Notes: generated from the letters alone by a model not told the origin. A stretch of DNA of 64,000 nt from Amphiura filiformis (GCF_039555335.1 NC_092635.1:65623558-65687557), one strand, 5' to 3'. Positions 15,401 through 27,546 are shown, counted from the stretch's first letter. Made by a program: numbers and translations.

Positions 15401-18400
15401 AATCCCGAAGAGAATGAACAAGAGATGGTGATGTATGATTTTATTTAGATTTCACTGACACTATACTGTAATTGCAAATTTCACTCTCATATATCTTCAG
15501 ATTTCGCGCCGTTTTCGATTACCATGCGTTCGCAATTACCCTATTCTCCTCTAACAAATGTTTGTGTTAAAATAGTGCTCGATGCATCCTTTTTATTGGA
15601 CGTAGAATAGTTTATGCAACATACAGGGTGTCCCAGAATGATCTGTACCGGGAAAGATGGAATTTTTTAGGTATGAAGGGCATGTTGAATGGTCATATTG
15701 TTTTGCATTTTAAGTTCTACATATAGTTAGCTTTCTCAGATTTTTTAGTTTTTAAAATTTGACGTTTCTAGTAGAAGTTATAGAAGATTGCGTAAAAATG
15801 ATGAATTCTAAGTTTTGACAACGCAACCTATTTTGAAAATCTGTAACATTACTAACCGTTCAGCACAAAGTTATTTGGAAAAAGTTATGCAGGTATTTTA
15901 GTTGTGCCCTGTTCATATTTCCACTAAATAGCCGATATCTATCTATTATTTATGACGTTACGAAGCAATCATTATATGGAATTAAGGATTTGTGGCCTAA
16001 TCCAATTCTCTCTTTGGCGGTAGTTTTAAATATAGTTATTGCGGTGTGAGGTCCATGTCATTTGAAATGCTTGCAGAGATCGAATTGGTTGTGGTACAGA
16101 AAAGTCGGCTCCTCAATTTACTGTACAGCAGCGTGGATTTCTTTCAAAAACTTACTGGCAAACCGGCAGCTATGTTGAGACGCAAAGAAGATTCATTAGA
16201 CGATAGTGTATAACGTAAAGAAGTTTGACGAGCACGGAACTATCAGGAATCGGCAGAGTGAAGCTTCAGGTGCTCGTAAGACTGTAAGAACTAGAGCGAA
16301 CATTGCAGCTGTCCGGCAAGCTTTAAGGCGCAACCCCAACAGTAGTTGTCGTCGAAATGCTGTGCCAAACATCCCACGTTCTTCATTTCATCGTATCGTG
16401 CCATTTTTCAAAGGTATGCGAGTCGTTTTTCATCGATTTTACATTATTGCATGCCACGCCAAAACAAATAAAGGTAGCGTGCTGAAATTAACAGCATAGG
16501 TAGGAGACATATCCAACATTATAATGCTGGTTTCAAAAATAGATACACTGCCCGTCTTCTATTTTTAGTTATTTTTGCAAACACGGTACAAATCATTCTG
16601 GGACACCCTGTATCATCGCTATTTAATCTATTCCCATTCCATTTCCAGTCATTTTAACTTCTACAAAAACTCATACCTTGCAGCTTGAGGTCAAATTTTG
16701 CACTATGAGTGTTTAATTGAGGTTATTAAACTATGCAATTGGGATGAGGCCATTGTGGTCCATAGTGATTGTACAAAATTGAATAGATCATTTTGTACCA
16801 GTATGCTACAGACTTGGAAAAAATGTGCTCCCAGATTGAAGAAATTGCCACCAAATTTCGCAATGCTGTTGTATGGATCAGTGGTGATCTGAATCTCCCG
16901 GACATCAACTGGACTACTCTGGCAATCGACGGACATCAGTACCCCCTCAGTCTAAACCAGCGTTTCTTGGACCTGCACTCTGACATCGGCCTGGAACAAA
17001 TGGTTTTATTTCCTACAAGGAGAGATAATACGCTTGACCTATTTTCTACCAACCGCCCATCCCTTGTTAGCAGATGTACTGCGTTACCAGCACTGGGTGA
17101 TCATGAGCTAGTGTTTGTGGAATCGAGCGTTACTCCTAAGAGAAGAAAGCCGGTGCCACACAAGATTTTTCTGTGGAAAAATGCTAATATTGACAATATG
17201 AAAGAAGAATGCCTTGTCTTTCAAAATCAGTTTACTACCAAGTACACTACCAGTAGTCCCATCCAGCCGATGTGGGCAGACATCAAAACATGTCTTCTCA
17301 ACATCCTTGATAGAAGTGTGCCTTCCAAAGTTGCCACTACAAGATACAATCAACCTTGGATCACAAAGCAGGTTAAAAGACTCACCCGGCAGAAGAAGCG
17401 TAGCTTTAATAAAGCTCGGCACTCTAAGAAACCAAAAGATTTTGAGAGATACAAGGTTCTTAAGACTACATGCAGATCAGCTTGTAAGAAAGCATACAAT
17501 GATTATGTGACTAATATCATCTCTCCAGAATCTTCCTCAAATCCCAAGCGCTTTTGGAGCTTTATTAACAGTAAAAAATGTGACAATACCGGAGTTTCCC
17601 CATTGAAAGCTTCCAACGGTATCAGCTACTCTGATAGTACAACCAAGGCAAATATTTTGAATGATCAGTTCTCGTGTGTATTTAACATGAATGAGGATGA
17701 AACCACCATAAAAGACAAAGGATCTAGTCCTCACTCAGTCATGGATCCAATCATCATCCATCCTGATGGTATCCATAAACTGCTCGCTGGTCTCCAAATC
17801 CATAAAGCGTGTGGACCAGACGAGATCCCTACTAGACTGTTGAAGGTGCTGGCAGACGAGCTTACTCCCGTCATCTCTTTGTTCTTCCAAGCTTCTCTCA
17901 ACCAAGGGATCATCCCAGAAGATTGGAAGAAAGCCAATGTTGTGCCAGTTTTCAAAAAAGGTGACAGGAACAAAGCTGAAAACTACCGTCCCATATCGCT
18001 GACATCTGTCACATGTAAACTTCTAGAACATGTCATCTGCAGCAGTATCATGCGTCACCTCGATAAGCATAACATTCTCAACGATGCCCAGCATGGCTTT
18101 CGCAAAAGACGATCATGTGCGACACAGCTTATACAAACCATCCAAGATCTGGCAAAGAGCATCGAGAGTCGAGACCAAGTGGATGTCATCCTGCTCGATT
18201 TCTCGAAAGCATTTGATCGAGTTCCACATTTGAGACTTCTTCACAAACTTAAGTTTTATGGCATTGAGAACAGCACATATGCCTGGATTGCTGATTTCCT
18301 GAACCATCGCTCTCAGCAAGTGATCCTGGATGGAGCCACATCTAGATCATCTCCTGTCCACTCCGGGGTCCCACAAGGCAGCGTGCTTGGGCCATTGCTC

Positions 18401-21400
18401 TTTCTCCTCTTCATCAATGACTTGCCTGATGTTATATCACCTCAATCCACGGTCAAGTTATTTGCAGATGACTGCATCCTCTACCGCAAAATCCAGAAGG
18501 AGGAAGATGCAGCTGGTCTTCAGCATGATCTTGATCAACTGCAGAAGTGGGAGAAAGATTGGTTGATGGAGTTTCATCCCCAAAAATGTCAAGTGCTCCA
18601 CGTCACCAACAAAAAGAAGATCTACAAGATACCATATAACATTCATGGCCATACACTTGAAGAGGCAGACTCTGCTAAATACTTGGGCATCAATATCCAC
18701 CAAAATCTCACCTGGAATCCCCACATTCAGAAAGTTGCTTCAAAAGCCAACTCTACCCGTGCATTCCTGCAAAGAAACATCAATCAGTGCCCTAGGGAGA
18801 CCAAAGTCCTCTGCTACAAGACACTTCTGCGCCCTGTAATGGAATATGCCGGTGTTGTCTGGGATTCGCACTCCACAACTTACATCAGGAAACTGGAAAT
18901 GGTACAACGTAGATACGCCCGCTTCGTCTTCCACGACTACAGAACCACCAGTAGTGTCTCAGCCATGCTTTACCAACTGCAATGGCCAACCCTACAGGAA
19001 AGGCGTGCCCAGGCTAAAGTGGAAATGATGTACCGCATTGCTTACGGACTTGTTGATATTCCACAGTCCTACCTTGTTCCAACTGTGATACTACGTGGGC
19101 ACTCAATGAAATATCATGTGCCATTTGCCAGGACAAATGTTTACCAACATTCATTCTTCCCAGATGGAATCAGGCTCTGGAATGCACTTCCCCAGCAGCT
19201 TGTTGACAGCACCTCCCTGGAATGCTTCAGAGGGCAGGTGCAGTCCGTCCAGCTCCGCTAGACGACTTCCAGTTTTTATCACACCTTAGATGTAGTCAGC
19301 ACTGTAAATTTCCTGCACCCACCATGCAAAAAGTACGAATATACGCTATGTGCGGACTGTACTATATTGGAAGAAGAAGAAGAAGAAGAAGACTTGGCAA
19401 TCACAGGAAAAATACTGACGATAAAAAGAAAATTCAGTAAACATATTTAGTACAGACTTGACATTAATGGAATATTGGTTCGCAAAATTCTGGTCTAAAA
19501 GGGGTCTGCATAAACCGCACGGGCTAATTATTAATTGGAATGTATCGGGAGATGGAGTAAAATAATTATTTGATAGAAAATGTGCTTTCCATGAGTTAAC
19601 AATATGATGCTGATACTGTAGTGAATTAGCTTAAAATAAACTTTCTATCAAACAATACTATATTCCTACACACCCCCAATTAATATTTAGCCCGTGCTAC
19701 TTATGCAGACCCCTTCCAGACCAGTCGTGGAATTTTGTGAAATATAGGCATATTCCTTACTAAATATCAAGTCGGTATTTAAATATCGTGCAATGAAATT
19801 AAAATATATCTGGTACAGTTCGTTCCCGGAGTTCGTTGTTTAATTTCCATGGAATAATTTTGACATCGAAATAAAATGTGATATTATTCACGATATTTAT
19901 TCCTGCTTTTTTATGAATTATGGACGTATGAATGATATTTACTATCTGCAGGATGGTTGTAAGTTACTGGTATGCAGACACTTTAATATAATCAGTAACC
20001 CGTGACAGGGATATCTAAAAAATTAACCACAAGCCTCAGCACACTTTACAGGTTATCGCTGATCACTATTCTATTAACCATTTAACAACAACACAGAGAC
20101 TTTGTTGCTTCCCTAGATATTCCACAAATAACCATCGCAACCAGGATCAGCCCTCACCCCCGAGTCTCGTACGGGTTTACAACAAGACAATCAGCAGTAA
20201 GTTCGTTGTCCATGGGAATTTCAAGTTAACTCAATTTTCTACGAGAGCATACTTTATCACCACCAAGGTTCGATTCTCAAATCATGCGCTGCTAAGTGCT
20301 CTCTTACCATGAATATTTGCTTGGATCCATTTCAGCGCTTCAATTTGATCCATCGATCCATAGTTGCCTGGTAAAATACGGTCACCTTTATATGGCAAGA
20401 TAAAAATGCAGAAATGTTTGTGTATGTTTTCCTTAGTTGTTATCCAAACTACATGTATAAAGGTCTACACGTGAATATTATGTTCATTTATTTTTATGTC
20501 AAGACATATCAATGCCTTCAGCTTTTACCGTTATACAAGGGTCGTTCAAAAAGTTTTACCCACACCCTCATACCTCAGCTTTTTTTCATATTTTTCATAA
20601 TTATAACCTAGTGTCTTATCTAGCTTGTGAAAAATTAAATCTTTACATATATCTACGAAGAAGATATTTAAGTATAGCAACTTGAAGTAACTATAAATAA
20701 CCATTTGCTCACTTCAGATGGCTTAGCCCTAAATTCAAGCTGACATAAAGACAAATATTGAAAAAAAGCTGCTTCACTCCGACAAAAACCGTTGCTTTTA
20801 TTTAATGATCAAAAGACATTAATGCAGAAATGTGTGTATTAGAAATAAGAACTAACTAATTTTAAACCTGCTGTAGAAATGACACTTGGTAACTGGAAAA
20901 CAAATTTGAAAATAGCAAGTCACAAAAAGTTGTTGAGTGTCTTTATTTAAACTTTCAGCTCTGAGACAGAACATAAAATTCATTTCATGCAGATGGTCCC
21001 TAAACAGATTATCATGTTGTGAAAGACCATCAGGCATAACAGCAAAAATTGGATGCTGCTCATAATGGAATCTGTAAATCATGCTACACACCCAGCAAAC
21101 ACAAAAACGTTTTAAAAACGTTTTAAATAAGTTATATTTTGGCTTTTGGTTTAGGTTAAAACGTTTTAATAACATTAAAATGTCGGGTTATATAAAGGTC
21201 ATGATAACGTTTTAAAACGTTTTGTATGAAAACACACTACAACTAAATTTTTAAATGTTTTCAAAAAATGTTATTATAAACTATTTTTGCAAACATTTTT
21301 CCCAAATATTGTGTCAATACTTAAATAACATTATGTTAAAATATTTTAACCCAGCAAACACAGAAATGTTCTTAAAATGTTTTTTTCAAAACCTTTTAAT

Positions 21401-23501
21401 AACATTTAAATGTCAGGTTATATAAAGGTCATGAAAACGTTTTTAAAACGTTATTGAAAATATTTTGGGCAAACATTTTTCGCAAAATATTTTTCAACCA
21501 CTAAAATAACATTCTGTTTAGAATGTTTTGTATCAAGTTTTCAAGAATGTTTTTGGAATGTTATTAGAACGTTTTTATACCCTTTATATAACCCGACATT
21601 TAAACGTTTTCTGTAAAACATTTTTGTTTGCTGAGCAGTAGATTATCAAAAATGTTTTTTAAGGTTATGAAAACGTTTTATACTCTTAATATACCCTTTA
21701 TATAACCCGACATTTAAACGTTTTCTGACAACCTTTTATAACCTTTTGCGAATGATGTCGAAAACGTTTTGTGTTTGCTGGGCAAACACTAAAATACTAG
21801 TTAGGTTTACTATTTTTGTGAATACTCTCAATCATCTTTGAATCGTAAAATGAGAGGTTGTTAAAATTCAATATAGTCAACCAGATTTTCTGTTTACTTT
21901 GACTAGAAGGTAGCTATGATTTGAAATACCCATACGATAACATAAGATTAAGAATAGCTTGGATAATCTTATAATGGACAACTTCATTGTTCCCCCTCCT
22001 TAGACCCAACATAGGTAATAATAGCGTAATTCCTAACCACCCTAGCCTAAATTATGTGTTGCTAACGAAATTACCTGTTGTTAGATATCCAAATGGACCC
22101 AGACGATAGTTAAAAGTGACAAGTATGACTTCACCAACAGCACTTAATGGTTCACCATTGTAGTCGGGCTGTGAGCCTGAGCCTTCTTGAAAACCACCAC
22201 CATGAATCCATACCATCACAGCTGCGTCGGTTATCTGTTAATAATGTTTTGGTATCCATTATTGTTAATTCAATGCACTGAAATTTGAATTGAATTGAAA
22301 TGAATTCTGGGTGATTTTCATTTCAATTCTTTGGAATTTGTAATTCGAATCAATTTTCTGGAGTGAATAACATTAGAGTAAATTGAACGCTTTAGAATTG
22401 AATTGAAATACAAATGAGTTGGATTGGGCATCAATTGAATTGGATTATAATTGAAATAGTTGTGAGTAATGACAGATGAAGAAATTCATTGGATTGAAAT
22501 TGAAGTCATTTTGAGTAATGTTAAGGGGGTACTACACCCCTGCCCAATTTTGTGCCTATTTTTACATTTTTCGCAATTATTATAGAGCATTGGTGACAAG
22601 TAAGATATGTATATTATAGGGGCAAGGACTACAACCGCTACACTGGAAATTTTATTTCAGCACAGACAACAGTTGTGGAGTTACACTCAAAAATGAGGGA
22701 AACCAGTATTTGATCAATAAATTAATAACTCCTTGCCTTGAGTTGCTGAATTTTCACTTCACTTGTCACCAATACGCTATAATTTTTGAGAAAAACGCAA
22801 AAATTTGAATCTGAATTGAAATGAATTAAAATGATTTGGATTGGGCATGAATTGAATTGGATTGGAATTCAAATCTTTTTTCTGGAGTTAACATTAGAGC
22901 AAATCGTAGTTTTATACATAAGATAAGATGTGAAGAGCATAGGGTATAATTCTAGTATACCGCATGCACTGATCTTGTGTTTTAAAGTTAGGTTAGGGTT
23001 ATAATTATGGGCTAGAATCATTTCATTTCAAGATATGACTCTTAAAGTGGGGACCATTGTTAAACTTCAAATAGGCTATGTAGGCTACACACAAATAGTG
23101 CTGAAAATAAATATCATAAATATCAACATCTTACTTACACCTCGGGGTACATAAATATTCATGTACAAACAGTCCTCGCTGATTTCTGATCCATCTTTGG
23201 GAGTGTAAAAAATATCTTGATAGCAAATAGGTCTCGTATAAGTTGCATTGTAAATGCCATTCCACGCCGCTTTCTTCACCGGATGTTCAAATCTTACTGG
23301 TGGTTCAGCAAACGGTACTCCTTCATACACATCTATCTCTTTGACGATATTGATATACTCATGTTCTGAGAACACAACAGTTTTACCTATCAACGGTCCT
23401 TGTTCAACTACAACTTCTGGTTGAGCTTGGATAGTTGCAAAGTTTAATAAACTTAACAAGCAACCAAGCCAAAAGCCAAAATAAATATATTGGCGGGTCA
23501 T
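6434..23501 (-). CDS. Secreted cholinesterase-like carboxylesterase with WAT-type tail, copy 4 (complete, 10 exons; GQSSG elbow)
   Basis: Exons: 23501-23139, 22234-22075, 20385-20308, 14430-14312, 14057-13893, 13742-13527, 12101-11898, 10713-10511, 7093-6924 and 6552-6434; 1797 bp, 598 aa. I start at the ATG at 23501 (MTRQYIYF) because the frame only opens upstream through a TTG. The signal peptide probably ends at IQA/Q. Seen: Cys93-Cys111 loop, [13 protein letters not shown] oxyanion hole, Ser215 in FGQSSGS where copies 2 and 3 have FGESAGS, Glu339 in GTNADEGT, and His460 in [11 protein letters not shown]. In cholinesterases the Glu next to the nucleophile supports catalysis of cationic substrates; here it is Gln. 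Exon 6 has four extra codons. The tail (560-598) has Trp569, Trp576 and Trp583 at exact 7-residue spacing and ends FNKVN without Cys. This is the most divergent of the complete copies. Intron 3 (5.9 kb) holds a LINE and a mariner relic. Confidence 0.93.
7256..7650. mobile_element. AAAACGTTTT-rich MITE copy (degenerate)
   Basis: It starts 'agcaaacacaaaaatgtt' and is packed with aaaacgtttt and ttaaaacg palindromes, 'tatataaaggtcatg' and 'atttatataaccc'. It matches the clearer copy at 21091-21782. It lies in intron 8 of esterase copy 4. Confidence 0.65.
8711..9190. repeat. 480-bp polypyrimidine tract, (CCTCT)n/(CCCCT)n
   Basis: The plus strand is almost uninterrupted C/T, mostly CTCTC, CCTCT and CCCCT units. 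It lies in intron 8 of copy 4, where the transcribed RNA would be GA-rich. The Arg/Glu/Gly-rich frames through it are repeat artefacts. Confidence 0.97.
9930..10245. mobile_element. 316-bp MITE with ~85-bp inverted repeats
   Basis: The left arm begins 'atacgctggcgaagttacgt' and the right arm ends in its complement. Both carry 'ttaactaccatagcaatagg' and 'gcgctgcactac' equivalents. TA lies at each end, consistent with a TA target-site duplication. Located in intron 8 of copy 4. Confidence 0.85.
10741..11011 (+). mobile_element. 3' fragment of a LINE (RT C-terminus), 5'-truncated
   Basis: The plus strand reads [20 protein letters not shown]..., then [13 protein letters not shown], and ends in a (GAT)n tail. 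The 'GHxxRxxD...GKRxxGRPR' block is typical of the extreme C-terminus of several non-LTR reverse transcriptases. It is about 270 bp, in intron 7 of copy 4 and antisense to it. Confidence 0.7.
11188..11453. repeat. Dispersed ~265-bp repeat, copy A
   Basis: It is over 90% alike by eye to 15290-15555. Shared words include 'ttttttgtcccaattgtttg', 'atcccgaagagaatgaacaa' and 'atatcttcagatttcgcgcc'. No coding capacity was recognised. Located in intron 7 of copy 4. Confidence 0.85.
13188..13516. mobile_element. ~330-bp MITE abutting the exon 6 donor of copy 4
   Basis: 'taataagcccaatcg' starts at 13186 and its exact complement ends at 13517. The arms extend imperfectly inward (gtcctaaaa/ttttaggac). 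The interior is extremely AT-rich. The exon 6 donor GT is at 13525-13526, about 8 bp from the element. Confidence 0.8.
14630..14815. repeat. Purine-rich (GGAGA)n tract
   Basis: The plus strand is about 185 bp of nearly pure A/G. It lies about 200 bp upstream of exon 4 of esterase copy 4 in transcript sense, where the RNA would be pyrimidine-rich. The apparent charged or Ser-rich frames are artefacts. Confidence 0.85.
15290..15555. repeat. Dispersed ~265-bp repeat, copy B
   Basis: Matches 11188-11453 in the same orientation. Located in intron 3 of esterase copy 4. No recognisable terminal repeats. Confidence 0.85.
15624..16610. mobile_element. Mariner-like DNA transposon relic, 987 bp
   Basis: The ends are CAGGGTGTCCCAGAATGAT and its complement (ATCATT/AATCATT with mismatches further in). 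Each is flanked by TA (15622-15623 and 16611-16612), the Tc1/mariner target duplication. The interior is too short for a full transposase. Confidence 0.85.
16110..16430 (+). pseudogene. Decayed transposase N-terminal helix-turn-helix region
   Basis: Across two frames the plus strand reads [29 protein letters not shown], then [10 protein letters not shown] and [20 protein letters not shown]. This resembles the HTH DNA-binding domain of mariner-type transposases. It is broken by stops and shifts, and the DDE catalytic domain is absent. It lies inside the 15624-16610 element. Confidence 0.72.
16818..19261 (+). CDS. LINE pol: partial EEP endonuclease + reverse transcriptase
   Basis: The frame is open for about 814 codons to TAG at 19261, and it also runs some 25 bp upstream into flanking DNA, so no native start is kept. 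Order: remaining endonuclease ([21 protein letters not shown] near the domain end), a basic linker, then reverse transcriptase with [33 protein letters not shown], the catalytic FADD (18461-18472) and a thumb/C-terminal region ([26 protein letters not shown]). This is the CR1/Jockey-like group; the clade is not assigned. The N-terminal part of the endonuclease is missing, so it is probably not autonomous. The absence of stops or shifts over 2.4 kb indicates a young insertion. Not a host gene. Confidence 0.9.
16818..19397 (+). mobile_element. 5'-truncated non-LTR retrotransposon (LINE), open ORF
   Basis: The inserted segment starts in the endonuclease domain and ends in a (GAA)n tail (about 19372-19390). 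It is bounded by an apparent 8-bp target duplication, AGACTTGG, at 16810-16817 and 19390-19397; part of the right copy could come from the GAA tail. It sits in a repeat homologous to 4715-5125, in intron 3 of copy 4, antisense to the gene. Confidence 0.88.
19398..20307. other. Remainder of intron 3, copy 4
   Basis: 19398-19840 is the right part of the inverted-repeat element split by the LINE. 19840-20307 shows no gene or recognisable repeat. Confidence 0.5.
21091..21782. mobile_element. MITE(s) with CCCAGCAAACAC ends and AAAACGTTTT core
   Basis: It starts 'cccagcaaacacaaaaacg' and ends 'cgttttgtgtttgctggg'. A second internal start, 'cccagcaaacacagaaatg', at 21353 suggests two elements, one within or beside the other. 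It is rich in aaaacgtttt, 'tatataaaggtcatg' and 'tttatataacccgacattt'. In intron 2 of copy 4. Confidence 0.85.
22506..22806. mobile_element. Inverted-repeat element starting TTAAGGGGGTACTACACC
   Basis: 'cattggtgacaagt' near 22590 is answered by 'acttgtcaccaat' near 22760, with flanking homology (cgcaatta/ttttgagaaaaacgc). It is surrounded by degenerate GAATTGAAATGAATT repeats (22270-22500 and 22810-22900). In intron 1 of copy 4. Confidence 0.6.
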
Positions 23502-23814
23502 GTTCAACTCTCTACCAGCAACGCAGCTGGGGCTTGTAGTTTAATATGCATATAGTATAGTATAGTCGTATAGTCGTTCCGGAAGAATGTTCCAATCTAT
23601 TATCTCTGGCGATCTAAATTTTCTAAGGTTTTTTTGGTGCAGGACATTTTCGTACAAGGCGCTGGTAAACCGACTAAGGACTAGTTAGGCCAAACGTAGC
23701 TAAAATATAGAGAAAGCGTTAAATGCAGTAAACATGCACAATGGGATCAACTATGAAAAGGCTAATTCATGCGATTACTTTGACAGAGTGAACTTTCAGA
23801 AGCCGATAGACCGT

Positions 23815-24831
23815 GCAAAATGGGCCCAGGGGTGCTAAATTTAGAGGGTGTCTACACAGAGAGCCAAAAAAAACCATACCAAAAGTAATCTCCTTACCCT
23901 TTGAAAAAAATATTGTTTAACTTACCTGCGACGCAGTGTAGAGTATTATATGTTGAATCATTTTACATTGTGCATCACTTGGCATATAAAATGGTTTGTG
24001 CTATATTTTAATCTTAATGTTGCTTGACAAAACTTGGTTGGGGTATCACTAGAGAGCTAGGCCATCAACATTCGTTCTTTATCAGTATAATTAGGAGTAA
24101 TTTGGTCTAACTTGGCGGGTAACTTGAGCTAGCATAATAACCAAAAACTTCTGAAACTTAAAATTGAGTACCAATTTATGAAACCTAAGGTAATTATTCT
24201 GTGAAATATTTACTTTCTTGAAGTATAACAGCATTATATTTTAAGTAATTCCTGTTTCATTGTTACCGCCGGTTGAACCGCGTTCCATTGTTTAGCACAA
24301 TAGAAACCGGTGGTCGAGTTTTGATTTAATTCCATAGGTTATTGTATGACTTAACCTTTATCTTCTGATCTGCAGAACAAAGGGTTCAACAATAATATTT
24401 CTTATGATGCTGATAATGCCAAAATATATAAATGGCTCACAAACTGTTATAATAAAGAGGAGCCAATAACTAGTTTCTAGTAACATTCATATAATTAATA
24501 TGGGTACTGTAAAGTATTCCAGTTGTTTATTTTGAAAGATAACATGGATAAGGGGCGGCTTAACTTGCCCGCTGGATCGATTAATTTACCACCACTCCCC
24601 CTTCCATTCTCAAGTTATAGCAAAAACGGGAGAGGTCAAATTTTAGGGTCTAAATGGGTCAAAAGCTTTAAAATGCCTCGACGCACCAACGTCTGACTTT
24701 GGCTTTAGGCTTGGTTGTGTGGTTTCTTTAACAATCGACCCCTGTATTACCCTTTAATGCCAATTTGGGAATCCAATTTCATGATTTTAAACCGCTATTT
24801 TCTTATTATTACCCTAAAATGTTACATTTGG
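23815..24831. repeat. Tandem duplication, unit 1 (~1017 bp)
   Basis: It begins 'gcaaaatgggc..aggggtgc' and is repeated almost identically from 24832. Between esterase copies 3 and 4; no gene inside. Confidence 0.92.
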
Positions 24832-26556
24832 GCAAAATGGGCACAGGGGTGCTAAATTTAGAGGGTGTCTACACAGAGAGCCAAAAAAACCCCATACCAA
24901 AAGTAATCTCCTTACCCTTTGAAAAAAATATTGTTTAACTTACCTGCGACGCAGTGTAGAGTATTATATGTTGAATCACTTTTAAATTGTGCATCACTTG
25001 GCATATAGAATGGTTTGTGCTATATTTTAATCTTAATGTTGCTTGACAAAACTTGGTTGGGGTATCACTAGAGAGCTAGGCCATCAACATTCGTTCTTTA
25101 TCAGTATAATTAGGAGTAAGTTGGTCTAACTTGGCGGGTAACTTGAGCTAGCATAATAACAAAAAACTTCTGAAACTTAAAAGAGTACCAATTTATGAAA
25201 CCTAAGGTAATTATTCTGCGAAATATTTACTTTCTTGAAGTATAACAGCATTATATTTTAAGTAATTCCTGTTTCATTGTTATCTCCGGTTGAACCGCGT
25301 TCCATTGTTTAGCACAATAGAAACCGGTGGTCGAGTTTTGATTTAATTCCATAGGTTATAGACCTTTTCATATCAAGATCGGAAAAGTTCGGAAAACCGC
25401 GATATTTATTTAGTAAGCTAGGGAGCTCTAGGGGGTCAAATTGTACCCAAACTGGCAGACAAGAAACGTCATGAATTACGACACCCTTTTGCGCGAAAAT
25501 ACAGCTTATTAAGCCAATTTGAACATGGGTCATCGCCCAGAAATATTTTCCTAGCATATTGAGCTAACACCTCAGCTACTTGGTTTTTCACAATAAGATA
25601 CTAATGGAAAGAAATGGATAATGTCCGTAATTTTTCGTCAGTTAAATTTTTTTTTCCAGAACGTGTTTGTTTACGTTCATCACCTCTTCCATAGTCAGTC
25701 TCTTACACAACGCTACAACCACACGCTCAATTGCACGTTGAGTATCATTGGCAAAAGTACCTCTCTCGTCCCTAAATTGACAATCGAAAGTTCATCGTAG
25801 TTATGATGCCTGTTACACATTGGAACTTCACACTGTACATGATGCTGAAGAGGTACTTTTATGCGTGCGCGACGGGCGCGCGACTAGGGAAATTATTTCA
25901 TGCTTCGGGGTTTTATCGGAATTACTCAGTATGAAAAGGTCTATAGTATAACTTAACCTTTATCTTCTGATCTGCAGAACAAAGGGTTCAACAATAATAT
26001 TTCTTATGATGCTGATAATGCCAAAATATATAAATGGCTCACAAACTGTTATAATAAAGAGGAGCCAATAACTAGTTTCTAGTAACATTTATATAATTAA
26101 TATGGGTACTGTAAAGTCTTCCAGTTGTTTATTTTGAAAGATAACATGGATAAGGGGCGGTTTAACGTGCGCGCTGGATCGATTAATTTACCACCACTCG
26201 CCCTTCCATTCTCAAGTTATAGCAAAAACGGGAGAGGTCAAATTGTAGGGTCTAAATGGGTCAAAAGCTTTAAAATGCCTCGATTTCAGTAAAAACAAAG
26301 TCTGCACTGTCTAAAATATTTTGTTACTTGAAAATACGGCAAAAAGTAAACCTATAGACCCTTTACCCCCATGTACTCATATTGACGAAGCTAGACTAGA
26401 CAGTGTAAATGATTCCTTTTCTGACGCACCGACGTCTGACTTTGGCTTTAGGCTTGGCCGTGTGGTTTCTTTAACTAACAATCGACCCCTGTATTACCCT
26501 TTAATGCCAATTTAGGAAAATGCTATTTTCTTATTATTACCCTAAAATGTTACATT
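24832..26556. repeat. Tandem duplication, unit 2 with two extra segments
   Basis: Same sequence as 23815-24831, but with 25359-25944 inserted and about 144 extra bp near 26282-26425 (after 'aaaatgcctcga'). Without these it is about 1.0 kb. Confidence 0.92.
25359..25944. mobile_element. 586-bp MITE with TATAGACCTTTTCATA ends
   Basis: It starts TAGACCTTTTCATA and ends TATGAAAAGGTCTA with TA on both sides. The sister unit has the uninterrupted site 'ataggttattgtatgactt' (about 24334-24350), fixing the boundaries. No ORF of note. Confidence 0.9.
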
Positions 26557-27546
26557 TTAACTACCTCAAGAAATGTGACTATGAATATGACTGTAAGTAT
26601 AAGAAGGTTACAGTGATTTAGCGGTAGACGAGGTATTGTTGGTCGAAGCAACCAAAAAATTGATTTTCATTATATAGATAACACCTTGATGTTTTGCAAA
26701 AGTTCATTCTACAAATATTATACTTTGCAAACGTGCTTAATTTATTGTCGGAAATGAGTTATGTTCGTTTTACAAAAGTGTTGTTGTTTCAGCCTTCTTT
26801 ACAACATAACTCAAGAACCACAGTACCTACAAAAGTATATCTGTGGTATTTGAATTCTTCTATGCGCTCGCTATGAAATGAGCAATGCAGTTTTTGGCAA
26901 AGCTCACTACCATTCGCAAGATGCTGTGAACTACCAAATCGCAACAGTTTAAAATAATTAATAACCTTAAATAATTATTATTTAGTCTATGACAATGTTT
27001 CCTTAAATTCCTTCGCATTTTTTCAGATGTAACAGCAGGCTTGCACACAATACGTTCGAAGTGTTTCCTTAAATTCCTTTTTCAAATGTACAGAGTAGAT
27101 TTGTGCAATACATTCAAAGACGGGTTTTATTTATTTTTAACCATTAAATTATATATAATATTTTCTTGTATATATAATATTTTCTTGTATGATAAGTTTT
27201 CATGTTGCTGTTTCAATCCGATTTAACCTCACAATTTAAGTGCGCATGTGACAACTTTTCTTTGCAATGTGAATGTAATATCGTCAGCCTTCTACGCTAA
27301 TTGTCTTTTTTAATTTTGAGAACAAAGTACAAAATATGGTTTTAAACATATTTATTCCCTAATCTTTGCACAAGACAAATTAAAGGGAATAATCCGAAAT
27401 AATTAGGGTGATTACGTATGCATGCTTGAGCCACATTTTATATTTTTTTCTCAAAATCACAAAAAAGGCAATTGGCTCACGATATGTTCTTCTCGATTGC
27501 GTTATATTGCTGATCATTTTCATGCCCTGACTTTTGCCACGAGTCA
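26557..27546. other. 3' flank of esterase copy 3
   Basis: AT-rich, non-coding; contains a short direct repeat of 'tatataatattttcttgtat' near 27150-27190. A possible polyadenylation signal (AATAAA on the minus strand) lies near 27350, about 200 bp past the stop. Confidence 0.4.
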
